Shown here: positions 7,265 to 12,755 of the stretch, piece by piece
How the letters are laid out: every line of letters starts with the position of its first letter
How positions within the stretch are numbered: the stretch's first letter is position 1
Origin: Comamonadaceae bacterium
GTDB lineage: Bacteria > Pseudomonadota > Gammaproteobacteria > Burkholderiales > Burkholderiaceae_C
Direction of reading: 5' to 3'
DNA length: 12,755 bases
Assembly: GCA_947372005.1 (NCBI GenBank)
Contig: CANBRV010000039.1
Location: 1 to 12,755, forward strand
Made by a program: the position numbers and the translations under genes
Notes under the pieces: model-generated
Database searches by the model: none
The model's input: only the letters and a program-made list of their open reading frames with translations
Told to the model about the DNA's origin: nothing

Positions 7265-8245
7265 TTAAGAGTGAATAATAGTGCTGCCTGATGCATTGAT
7301 ATTGAATTTAATCTCATGAAAATTAGAAAGAGCCTTTTTGACTGATTCATGGCGTTCTGGAGGAACAAAAAATAACATAAACCCACCGCCACCAGCGCCA
7401 AGCAGCTTGCCGCCACGTGCGCCAGCCAGTCTGGCTTTTTCGTACATTAAATCAATTGCTGAGTTACTAACTTCAGAGCTGAGCTGTCGTTTTTCCAGCC
7501 AACTATCGTGTAGCAAGTCGCCAAATCGACTTAAACAGGATTGTGATGTCAGTAGGCTATAGGCGTCATCAACCATGACGCGCATCGCTTTCAACCGCGG
7601 GCTTAATAACTCAATGTTAGCAATCTTTGTTTTTTCAATATTTTGAGCTTTTCTTGTAATACCCGTGTAGAACATCATTAGATGTGATTTAAGCTCTTGC
7701 TCTCGATCTGAACTTAGCGAAATGCGCTCTACACGCATACGGTCTTGCCCGCTAAATTCGATAATATTAAAGCCGCCGAACGCCGCAAACGCCTGGTCTT
7801 GAAATCCAACAGCCTCTTTAAGTACTTCGCGCTCAATTCGGATCGCCTCACGAGCTAGTACATTCGTAGCAATATGCTCGTTTTTAAATGCTTTAGTAGC
7901 TTTCAGCATGCCAACTGTAAAGCTACTTGAGCTTCCTAAACCAGAAAAAGACGGCAGATCTGCAGAAATACTAATTTCGATATCTTTTTGAATATTGTTG
8001 AGTTTTAAAATTTCACGAACTGGCGCGTGCTGAATATCGGCGACACTTTTTACATTTTCAACTTTACTGTAAGCAAGGCGAACACTGTAATCAAATAATT
8101 CAGATGGAAAACGTGATATTGAAATATAAACAAACTTGTCAATTGCTGTGCCAAGCACAGCGCCACCGTGCTGAGAAAAATATTCTGGTAGATCTGTGCC
8201 ACCACCAAAAAAACTAATACGCAGAGGGGTTTTAGAAATTATCAT
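7265..8245 (-). CDS. hddA: D-glycero-alpha-D-manno-heptose 7-phosphate kinase (HddA-like GHMP kinase)
   Basis: A 326-residue GHMP-family kinase. The N-terminal motif KTPLRISFFGGGTDLPEYF (residues 5-23) is the hallmark of HddA-type heptose kinases. The ATP-binding loop PSFSGLGSSSS is at 98-108, a GFQDQ segment with the presumed catalytic Asp150 is at 147-151, and the C-terminal glycine motif GAGGGGF is at 283-289. HddA phosphorylates the anomeric carbon of D-glycero-D-manno-heptose 7-phosphate, giving the 1,7-bisphosphate on the route to GDP-heptose. An HddC-type transferase at the far end of the same block supports this. A kinase for another sugar of the same subfamily cannot be excluded. The ATG overlaps the preceding methyltransferase stop as ATGA (8242-8245), indicating translational coupling. 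The isomerase and the phosphatase of the pathway are not in the window. Confidence 0.88.
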   Translation of the reverse strand: MIISKTPLRISFFGGGTDLPEYFSQHGGAVLGTAIDKFVYISISRFPSELFDYSVRLAYSKVENVKSVADIQHAPVREILKLNNIQKDIEISISADLPSFSGLGSSSSFTVGMLKATKAFKNEHIATNVLAREAIRIEREVLKEAVGFQDQAFAAFGGFNIIEFSGQDRMRVERISLSSDREQELKSHLMMFYTGITRKAQNIEKTKIANIELLSPRLKAMRVMVDDAYSLLTSQSCLSRFGDLLHDSWLEKRQLSSEVSNSAIDLMYEKARLAGARGGKLLGAGGGGFMLFFVPPERHESVKKALSNFHEIKFNINASGSTIIHS

Positions 8246-9093
8246 TTAAATGATATCTTTTGCGCAATAAAGTGAAACCCCATCTCTGGATTTGTTTTAA
8301 AATTTGAATCCCAGATGCCGTTGCCAACTCCACGGCAATTATCACCAAATGTCATAAAGCTACTTGGCAAAAAGCGAAATCCTAGCTGCTCGAATCTATC
8401 GGACCACCATTCTGGTGAGTGCAGAGTCGGATGAAAAGAAATGCCATCTGCAATGTCATCATGCAGAGCGATTGAACCAATAAAAAAGCCTTCTGCTTTA
8501 ATGTGCATTGCAATATTATTAAACAATACTTCTTGATCTACCTCATGTATATGCTCTAAAACTTCCCACATGCATACAACATCGTATTGAGCAACATTTT
8601 TTTTATTAAATATTTTAAAAGGCTTTGTAATGTCACACGTTTTCAAATGGTTTGGAATAACTCGCCATTCTGCACGTTGATTAATTTTAGAGTAGTCACT
8701 GCCTTCAAGACCTAGAGCATTATGTCCTCGATGTATAAAGTCATAAACAATGCCACCACCAGCACAGCCTAGATCTAACACCGACAGTTTTCGGTTTGGA
8801 AATGCATTTTCACAAGCTCTAACAAATCTTGGGTGACGTGTATTGTCAAACTTAGTTCCACGAGGATAAATGTGATCATTTGATTGAATTGCCACGGGAA
8901 AATCTGTTTCGAGATCGTATTGATCGCAATTCTTTAAATTATTTTTTATAAGCAGTTCACGAATATCACCTAGTTGATGTGTAAGATCATACTCTTGATG
9001 ATTATTTTTTTGCTGAATAATAAGATTATATAATTCTTGATGGGAATTAATCTGATTATTGATGATTTGTAAAAGTGCTTCGTCGTGATTCAT
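8242..9093 (-). CDS. Class I SAM-dependent methyltransferase with Asn/Gln-rich N-terminal extension
   Basis: A 283-residue protein. The SAM-binding loop VLDLGCAGGG is at residues 105-114 and the motif-IV-like CMWEVLEH at 174-181, a pattern common in UbiG/Methyltransf_23-type enzymes. The first 60 residues are dominated by Asn, Gln, His and Leu/Ile and look like a helical or coiled-coil extension that might mediate an interaction. The substrate is not evident; context points to methylation of a glycan hydroxyl. The gene is clearly richer in A+T than its neighbours: bases 8881-9060 contain 51 G or C in 180 by my count. The 22-base gap before it (9094-9115) consists only of A and T. No Shine-Dalgarno sequence is seen. 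Its stop overlaps the hddA start. Confidence 0.85.
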   Translation of the reverse strand: MNHDEALLQIINNQINSHQELYNLIIQQKNNHQEYDLTHQLGDIRELLIKNNLKNCDQYDLETDFPVAIQSNDHIYPRGTKFDNTRHPRFVRACENAFPNRKLSVLDLGCAGGGIVYDFIHRGHNALGLEGSDYSKINQRAEWRVIPNHLKTCDITKPFKIFNKKNVAQYDVVCMWEVLEHIHEVDQEVLFNNIAMHIKAEGFFIGSIALHDDIADGISFHPTLHSPEWWSDRFEQLGFRFLPSSFMTFGDNCRGVGNGIWDSNFKTNPEMGFHFIAQKISFK

Positions 9094-9115
9094 TTTAATT
9101 TTATAATAAATTTAT

Positions 9116-10345
9116 TCAATTGAAAAATTGACGTATATAGCCAATAAAATTTTCACGATTATGAAAACTACGCCACTGTTGGCTTGCAGCGAATGCTTTT
9201 TCTGCTAATTGATCATAATTTTTGATAGCCTCTAGTGCTCCAGCGACTGTGTGCTCGGCGGTAGGGGCTTCAATTAGCACGCCAGGCATACCATGTCGCC
9301 TTAAAGCGAACTCCATTGTGGTTTTATTTGTTGCGACTTGAACAATACCATTGGCTAGTGCTTCCATGCAAGGCCCAGATGTTTGACTTGCATAAGATTG
9401 TTGATGGTAAGGTAGTAGCAGCAAATCAGTGCTATCGAGCATATTTTGCCATTGCGACTCGCTTAATGGGCCTTGGACGGCTTGGACTCTATGCGTTTTG
9501 CTGGCAAGATCACGAATCATCTGTTGTTCATCTTTTGATCTGTCACCGCCAATCTTCCAGTCCCCGCCAAGTTGAATCATAAAGTTTACATTTTCAGATG
9601 TTTGCGCTAGAAGTTGCTCAACAACATAGGGGGCGGTACCGAATCCTTTAGGTTCTCTAGGGACGCCTAAATAAGAAACTGTAATTTTTGCTGAGCTTCG
9701 TTTGATCGGGTTAGCATTTTCATATGAGCAAAATGGAACCACATTAACTGGATGTAACAAAAGTTCTTGATAACTTTTTGCGGCCAATTCGTCGTATGCA
9801 ATAAATTTAACTCGGTCTTTTATATGTTGCGGCAGGCGCTTAGCCGCTAATCTGAACTGCTCCGCAGAGGTTCGATCCGAAATTTCAAATCGACCTGTTA
9901 GTTCACTATTTTCAACAATAGGATAAATACCTGGTTGTATTCCCACGTGCAGCAAGAAATGCGGTGTTTGTTCTACAGGTATGTTCTTTCCCCACAGTCC
10001 TAAGGCAAATAAATCTGAAGGCGTAATGTGATTCCAGCACAGGATGTCGCTGTTTGTCCATCCCTCGATTCTTCCCAAATCTTCTGCGGTGATATTCGCT
10101 GAAATAAGTAGCGATTCCATAGGACCACATAAAGAGTCGCTCGAAAAGCCAAGCCACTCCCATTTTTGAGTTCTAAAGTGAGGCGTTACCTTGAGTGGTG
10201 ACAGGTTGACGTCCTTAGCTGCTACATGCCCAAAGATATGCGAGGAAATGCCTGCATTTGCGAATGCATTGACCGTCATCAAGCATTCAGAATAATAATG
10301 ACCGTTAAGGTCTGCGAGTGCTGTGTCGCAATATATAAGCCGCAT
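9116..10345 (-). CDS. GT-B fold glycosyltransferase (family 4-like)
   Basis: A 409-residue protein with features of GT-B glycosyltransferases: an N-terminal strand and loop MRLIYCDTALADLNGHYYSE, a mid-protein VSYLGVPREPKGF (residues 223-235) resembling the start of the C-terminal donor domain, and the donor-site region around LLLLPYHQQSYASQTSG (308-324) followed by CMEALANG. In the usual retaining EX7E pattern the second Glu would be Glu328, and the first position is Ser320. It may therefore be a divergent GT4 member; donor, acceptor and linkage are unknown. No membrane segment is visible. It follows the GT41 gene by five bases, with AAGG ten bases before its ATG inside the GT41 coding end. 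Placement suggests it acts after the GT41 enzyme, perhaps adding the heptose-derived sugar; this is inference. Confidence 0.78.
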   Translation of the reverse strand: MRLIYCDTALADLNGHYYSECLMTVNAFANAGISSHIFGHVAAKDVNLSPLKVTPHFRTQKWEWLGFSSDSLCGPMESLLISANITAEDLGRIEGWTNSDILCWNHITPSDLFALGLWGKNIPVEQTPHFLLHVGIQPGIYPIVENSELTGRFEISDRTSAEQFRLAAKRLPQHIKDRVKFIAYDELAAKSYQELLLHPVNVVPFCSYENANPIKRSSAKITVSYLGVPREPKGFGTAPYVVEQLLAQTSENVNFMIQLGGDWKIGGDRSKDEQQMIRDLASKTHRVQAVQGPLSESQWQNMLDSTDLLLLPYHQQSYASQTSGPCMEALANGIVQVATNKTTMEFALRRHGMPGVLIEAPTAEHTVAGALEAIKNYDQLAEKAFAASQQWRSFHNRENFIGYIRQFFN

Positions 10346-10350
10346 TTTTA

Positions 10351-12174
10351 CTACGCCTTATTAACTAATTCAATCAAGCGATCACCGAAAATTTCTGGAC
10401 GACCTTTAAACAAAATTTGTACGCCATTTTTCGCAATGAGCTCTTTGCGCAGTTTAATTCGCTCTTTCGGGTTATCAACCAACCGCACCGCAGCTGCAAT
10501 ATATTCTTCGGTGCTACGTGTCACCATCCAACTAGGGAGCCCTAAGCGACCAAATAAGCCCTCATCAATATGTTCAAACACTTCGGGCCCGCTTAGGCAT
10601 ATTCCGACTTGGCCGAGCGTTACCGTATCAATAATGCCATTCGTATTGCCAAATGGGAATGGATTGATAAACAGATCGCATTCATTTATTTTTGCCATGT
10701 ACTCGGGATAGTTCATGTGGCGGTTAACGTTGACGCTATCACCTAAGAATTGTTTAATAACCCGATTGACTTGGGGATGTATCAGGCTGGTTGCTTGGCC
10801 CACCATAAATTCAAACAGCACGGGTGTTTTAGCCGTGTCCACAATGGCTTTGCATGTTTGCAAAAAGCGTGGATTGAGCTTCATAGTGGTGGAGCACACA
10901 GCTATTTTGACGACAGCTGGTTTTTCGCGCAAGTTTGGCGTTAAATTTTCTGGTAACGCCGCGGAAGGAACGTACGGCAGTGCATCTTTTGGCAAGCGCA
11001 GTAGCTTTTCCGAGAAGCAAGTCTCTAGTCCAACGTAATCGTCTTCTACAACTACATAGTCCATGTTGGGTGAATATGTCGTAGCAGGGTGCCCAAGTGC
11101 CATTACTTGCAGTGGCGCAAAGCGTAAATTGGTTGCAAAAACCGTGAGTGGAAACATACCCACGCTTGGCATATAGAAGAGCCTCGCTTGCTTGGCAATG
11201 GCAGTGTCACGAATCTGCGCCATTTGCTCAACCATCGAGCCAGCCTTGATTTCGATGAACTCGTCAAATACGGCGCGTCCCAGCTCATCAACGTTGTTGC
11301 CATAACCCATGGCTACCACATGGAAGTGGCGTCTGGCAGCTCGCATGGTTGTTGAGTGTGTGCGATAAATCGAGTGCGAGCCATTGAACCACTCAAGCAC
11401 AACAAGCATTGTTGGCTTTTCACCTTTGGCTAAGGGCTTTAGCGGCGGCGCGTCCGAGAGGCCGTTTTGCAACATTTTGTTGCGCACAATGACGTTAATC
11501 GCTGCCTTGATGCGATGGCGATCTGGCCTATCTGCATAGCTGCAATGCATATACACGTCATGCAAGATGCCTGAGGGCAGCTGATCAAGATCCATTTGCT
11601 GCAATTTTTCGGGAAGCCAGCCTAGAACCAATTCACGTTTGCCATGGGCGGAGGGTGAAGCAAGAAATCTTGGCGCAAGCCATAGCATGCACAAACCAAC
11701 TGCCAAAGCTGGGTTTGCTGCCCACAATCCATCCAAATTAATGGGGATTTCAGATTCTGGAAATGCTAAAAGCGCAAACTTATTCAAATTAGCGGGCGTC
11801 AGCTGAAGCTCATCTTGACCCCAGCCAAGGTTATTGAGGGACCGAATAATATGATCAGCATTACGGAACGGAGTAATCGCAAATAATGTGGCTAACCAGC
11901 GTTGTAGCTGCAAAATCTGCGCATAGCCTTGGGGCGACAAAGTAAAGTTCGGATCGACAAACAGATGCGATATAGCTGATGCAATGCGGGTCAAGATATG
12001 CGCATCGATTTCATCACCAGTTGCAAGCGCCGCCATAGGTTTGGCAGAAAAACTAGGCGCTAGGTTGCCGTAATGGTTATCTAGCATTTGCAGCAGTTGC
12101 ATTAACTCGCGGCCAGACGCCTCATATTCACGATGGTAGACAGCATGCTCGAAGCGTTCCAAATTGAATTCCAT
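10351..12174 (-). CDS. HMW1C-like (GT41) cytoplasmic protein N-glycosyltransferase
   Basis: A 607-residue protein, close to the roughly 620 residues of Haemophilus HMW1C and Actinobacillus pleuropneumoniae NGT. Residues 1 to about 240 are helical, fitting the all-alpha acceptor domain. From about 253 come the GT-B domains: VVLEWFNGSHSIYRTHS (258-274), STTMKLNP with Lys432, VGQATSL with Gln460, His486, and the hallmark NPFPFGNTNGIID (504-516) followed by EHIDEGLF and RLGLP. Lys432, Gln460 and His486 sit a constant nine residues before the Lys441, Gln469 and His495 that I recall for the Actinobacillus enzyme, so the donor pocket looks intact. Family members transfer glucose from UDP-glucose to Asn in N-x-S/T sites of cytoplasmic proteins, mostly adhesins before export. 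No adhesin is adjacent. It is the first gene of the nine-gene block, 50 bases after the alcohol dehydrogenase stop. Confidence 0.9.
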   Translation of the reverse strand: MEFNLERFEHAVYHREYEASGRELMQLLQMLDNHYGNLAPSFSAKPMAALATGDEIDAHILTRIASAISHLFVDPNFTLSPQGYAQILQLQRWLATLFAITPFRNADHIIRSLNNLGWGQDELQLTPANLNKFALLAFPESEIPINLDGLWAANPALAVGLCMLWLAPRFLASPSAHGKRELVLGWLPEKLQQMDLDQLPSGILHDVYMHCSYADRPDRHRIKAAINVIVRNKMLQNGLSDAPPLKPLAKGEKPTMLVVLEWFNGSHSIYRTHSTTMRAARRHFHVVAMGYGNNVDELGRAVFDEFIEIKAGSMVEQMAQIRDTAIAKQARLFYMPSVGMFPLTVFATNLRFAPLQVMALGHPATTYSPNMDYVVVEDDYVGLETCFSEKLLRLPKDALPYVPSAALPENLTPNLREKPAVVKIAVCSTTMKLNPRFLQTCKAIVDTAKTPVLFEFMVGQATSLIHPQVNRVIKQFLGDSVNVNRHMNYPEYMAKINECDLFINPFPFGNTNGIIDTVTLGQVGICLSGPEVFEHIDEGLFGRLGLPSWMVTRSTEEYIAAAVRLVDNPKERIKLRKELIAKNGVQILFKGRPEIFGDRLIELVNKA

Positions 12175-12224
12175 AATCTGCAGGTTTTAAATAGATGAGA
12201 TGCTGACAAAAATAAAGCTTAAGT

Positions 12225-12755
12225 TTACATCGAAAGTGTTAATAATTCGATGTATTGACTAGTGTTAGCAATCACAGGATTCGTCTTATGACAGTGATCA
12301 GCAAGCGCACCATCGACGATGGTACCAAACTGCTGACTGCTCACGCCCATAGCCGCAAGCCCTGAAGGCAATCCAAGTCTTGCATTCATGTCTTTAACGG
12401 CAGAGGGGATATCTCCGCCACGCCCCTCGCCAAGCCCCATGGCGTATGCCATGCGGTTCATTCTATTTTCTGCCTTGATGGAGTCAGCCTGTGCGTTGAA
12501 CGCCACAACGGCGGGCAAAAACATGGCGTTCAGTGTGCCGTGATGCAGCATCGGATTGACGCCGCCCAAACTGTGACTAAGCGAATGCACGCAGCCGAGC
12601 CCCTTTTGGAAGGCCATTGCACCTTGCATGGAGGCGCTCATGAGCTGCCTGCGTGCTTCGCGATCCGAGCCATTTTGCGTGGCGCGTTCAATATGCGCCC
12701 AAGCACGAGCAAGGCCATCCAGCGCGATACCGTCTGCAGGTGGATTGAACAGCGG
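12225..12755 (-). CDS. Iron-containing alcohol dehydrogenase, C-terminal part (5' truncated)
   Basis: The reading frame is open to the window edge, giving 176 visible residues starting PLFNPPADGIALDGL. The C-terminal helical metal-binding domain of group III alcohol dehydrogenases is recognisable: NPPADGIALDGL, then MAFQKGLGCVHSLSHSLGG with metal- and catalysis-type histidines (visible residues 57 and 61), then LHHGTLNAMFLP with further histidines at 71 and 72, one of which should be the last iron ligand. Such enzymes are cytoplasmic NAD(P)-dependent dehydrogenases/reductases of about 380 residues; the substrate cannot be told from this part, and a maleylacetate-reductase-like member is possible. 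It reads in the same direction as the glycosylation block and ends 50 bases before it, so read-through is possible, but I see no functional link. Confidence 0.92.
   Translation of the reverse strand, partial: PLFNPPADGIALDGLARAWAHIERATQNGSDREARRQLMSASMQGAMAFQKGLGCVHSLSHSLGGVNPMLHHGTLNAMFLPAVVAFNAQADSIKAENRMNRMAYAMGLGEGRGGDIPSAVKDMNARLGLPSGLAAMGVSSQQFGTIVDGALADHCHKTNPVIANTSQYIELLTLSM

Larger units (their letters stand above)
2554..12174 (-). other. Probable nine-gene operon for heptose-derived sugar synthesis and glycosylation
   Basis: Nine consecutive minus-strand genes run from the GT41 enzyme to hddC. Gaps between them are 5, 22, 23, 5, 13, 9 and 14 bases, with one 4-base overlap, so a single transcript is likely. 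It includes nucleotide-sugar synthesis (hddA, hddC), modification (two SDRs, three methyltransferases) and two glycosyltransferases. No product has a recognisable membrane segment or export role. I could not identify a convincing promoter in the 50 bases upstream of the first gene, so transcription may start there weakly, inside, or upstream of the alcohol dehydrogenase gene. Confidence 0.72.

Noticed and set aside
9094..9140. Internal promoter suggested by TATAAA/TATTAT in the pure A/T spacer before the methyltransferase gene
   Set aside because: No matching -35 element, and transcription would start almost at the ATG; the A/T richness alone explains the match.
10226..10711. 161-codon plus-strand frame across the GT41/GT-B junction
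   Set aside because: Its translation has no domain logic, and both genes opposite it are well supported by motifs.
12175..12224. Possible promoter for the nine-gene block (TTGTCA followed by A/T-rich sequence on the minus strand) or a terminator of the alcohol dehydrogenase gene
   Set aside because: No -10 box lies at a proper distance from TTGTCA, and the AAGCTT/CTTAAG palindromes before the T-rich stretch do not form a real stem.

Overview
This window looks like a chromosomal segment of a Gram-negative proteobacterium. I lean towards a betaproteobacterium from the flavour of the flanking housekeeping proteins (Tex, GalU, an iron-dependent alcohol dehydrogenase), but nothing here fixes the lineage. 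Base composition is uneven. The flanks and the large gene next to the right flank are close to 50% G+C where I counted, while a patch around 8.9-9.1 kb falls to about 30%. No rRNA, tRNA, CRISPR array, transposase or integrase is visible.

Layout. The left part runs on the plus strand: the 3' end of tex (1-549), a patatin-like phospholipase gene (556-1662) and galU (1659-2540). These are tightly packed, and the last two overlap by ATGA. From 12174 down to 2554, nine minus-strand genes form one compact block with gaps of 5-23 bases and one 4-base overlap. In transcription order they are: an HMW1C-like (GT41) protein N-glycosyltransferase, a GT-B glycosyltransferase, a SAM methyltransferase, a heptose-7-phosphate kinase (HddA type), an NAD-dependent sugar epimerase/dehydratase, a zinc-binding sugar C-methyltransferase, an FkbM-type methyltransferase, a GDP-fucose-synthase-like epimerase/reductase, and a heptose-1-phosphate guanylyltransferase (HddC type). 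The block converges on galU with only 13 bases between stop codons. At the right edge is the C-terminal part of an iron-containing alcohol dehydrogenase (12225-12755), also on the minus strand.

How the genes may work together. HddA and HddC should make GDP-D-glycero-D-manno-heptose, if an isomerase and a phosphatase are supplied from elsewhere. The two SDR enzymes and three methyltransferases would convert it to an unusual epimerised, possibly C-branched and O-methylated sugar. The GT41 enzyme belongs to a family that puts glucose from UDP-glucose onto asparagine in cytoplasmic proteins, and GalU next door makes UDP-glucose. The second glycosyltransferase could extend that glucose. The block contains no flippase, polymerase, ABC exporter or any protein with an evident membrane segment. 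My main hypothesis is therefore a soluble, cytoplasmic N-glycosylation system that installs a decorated heptose-containing glycan on an acceptor protein encoded elsewhere. A surface polysaccharide role remains the main alternative.
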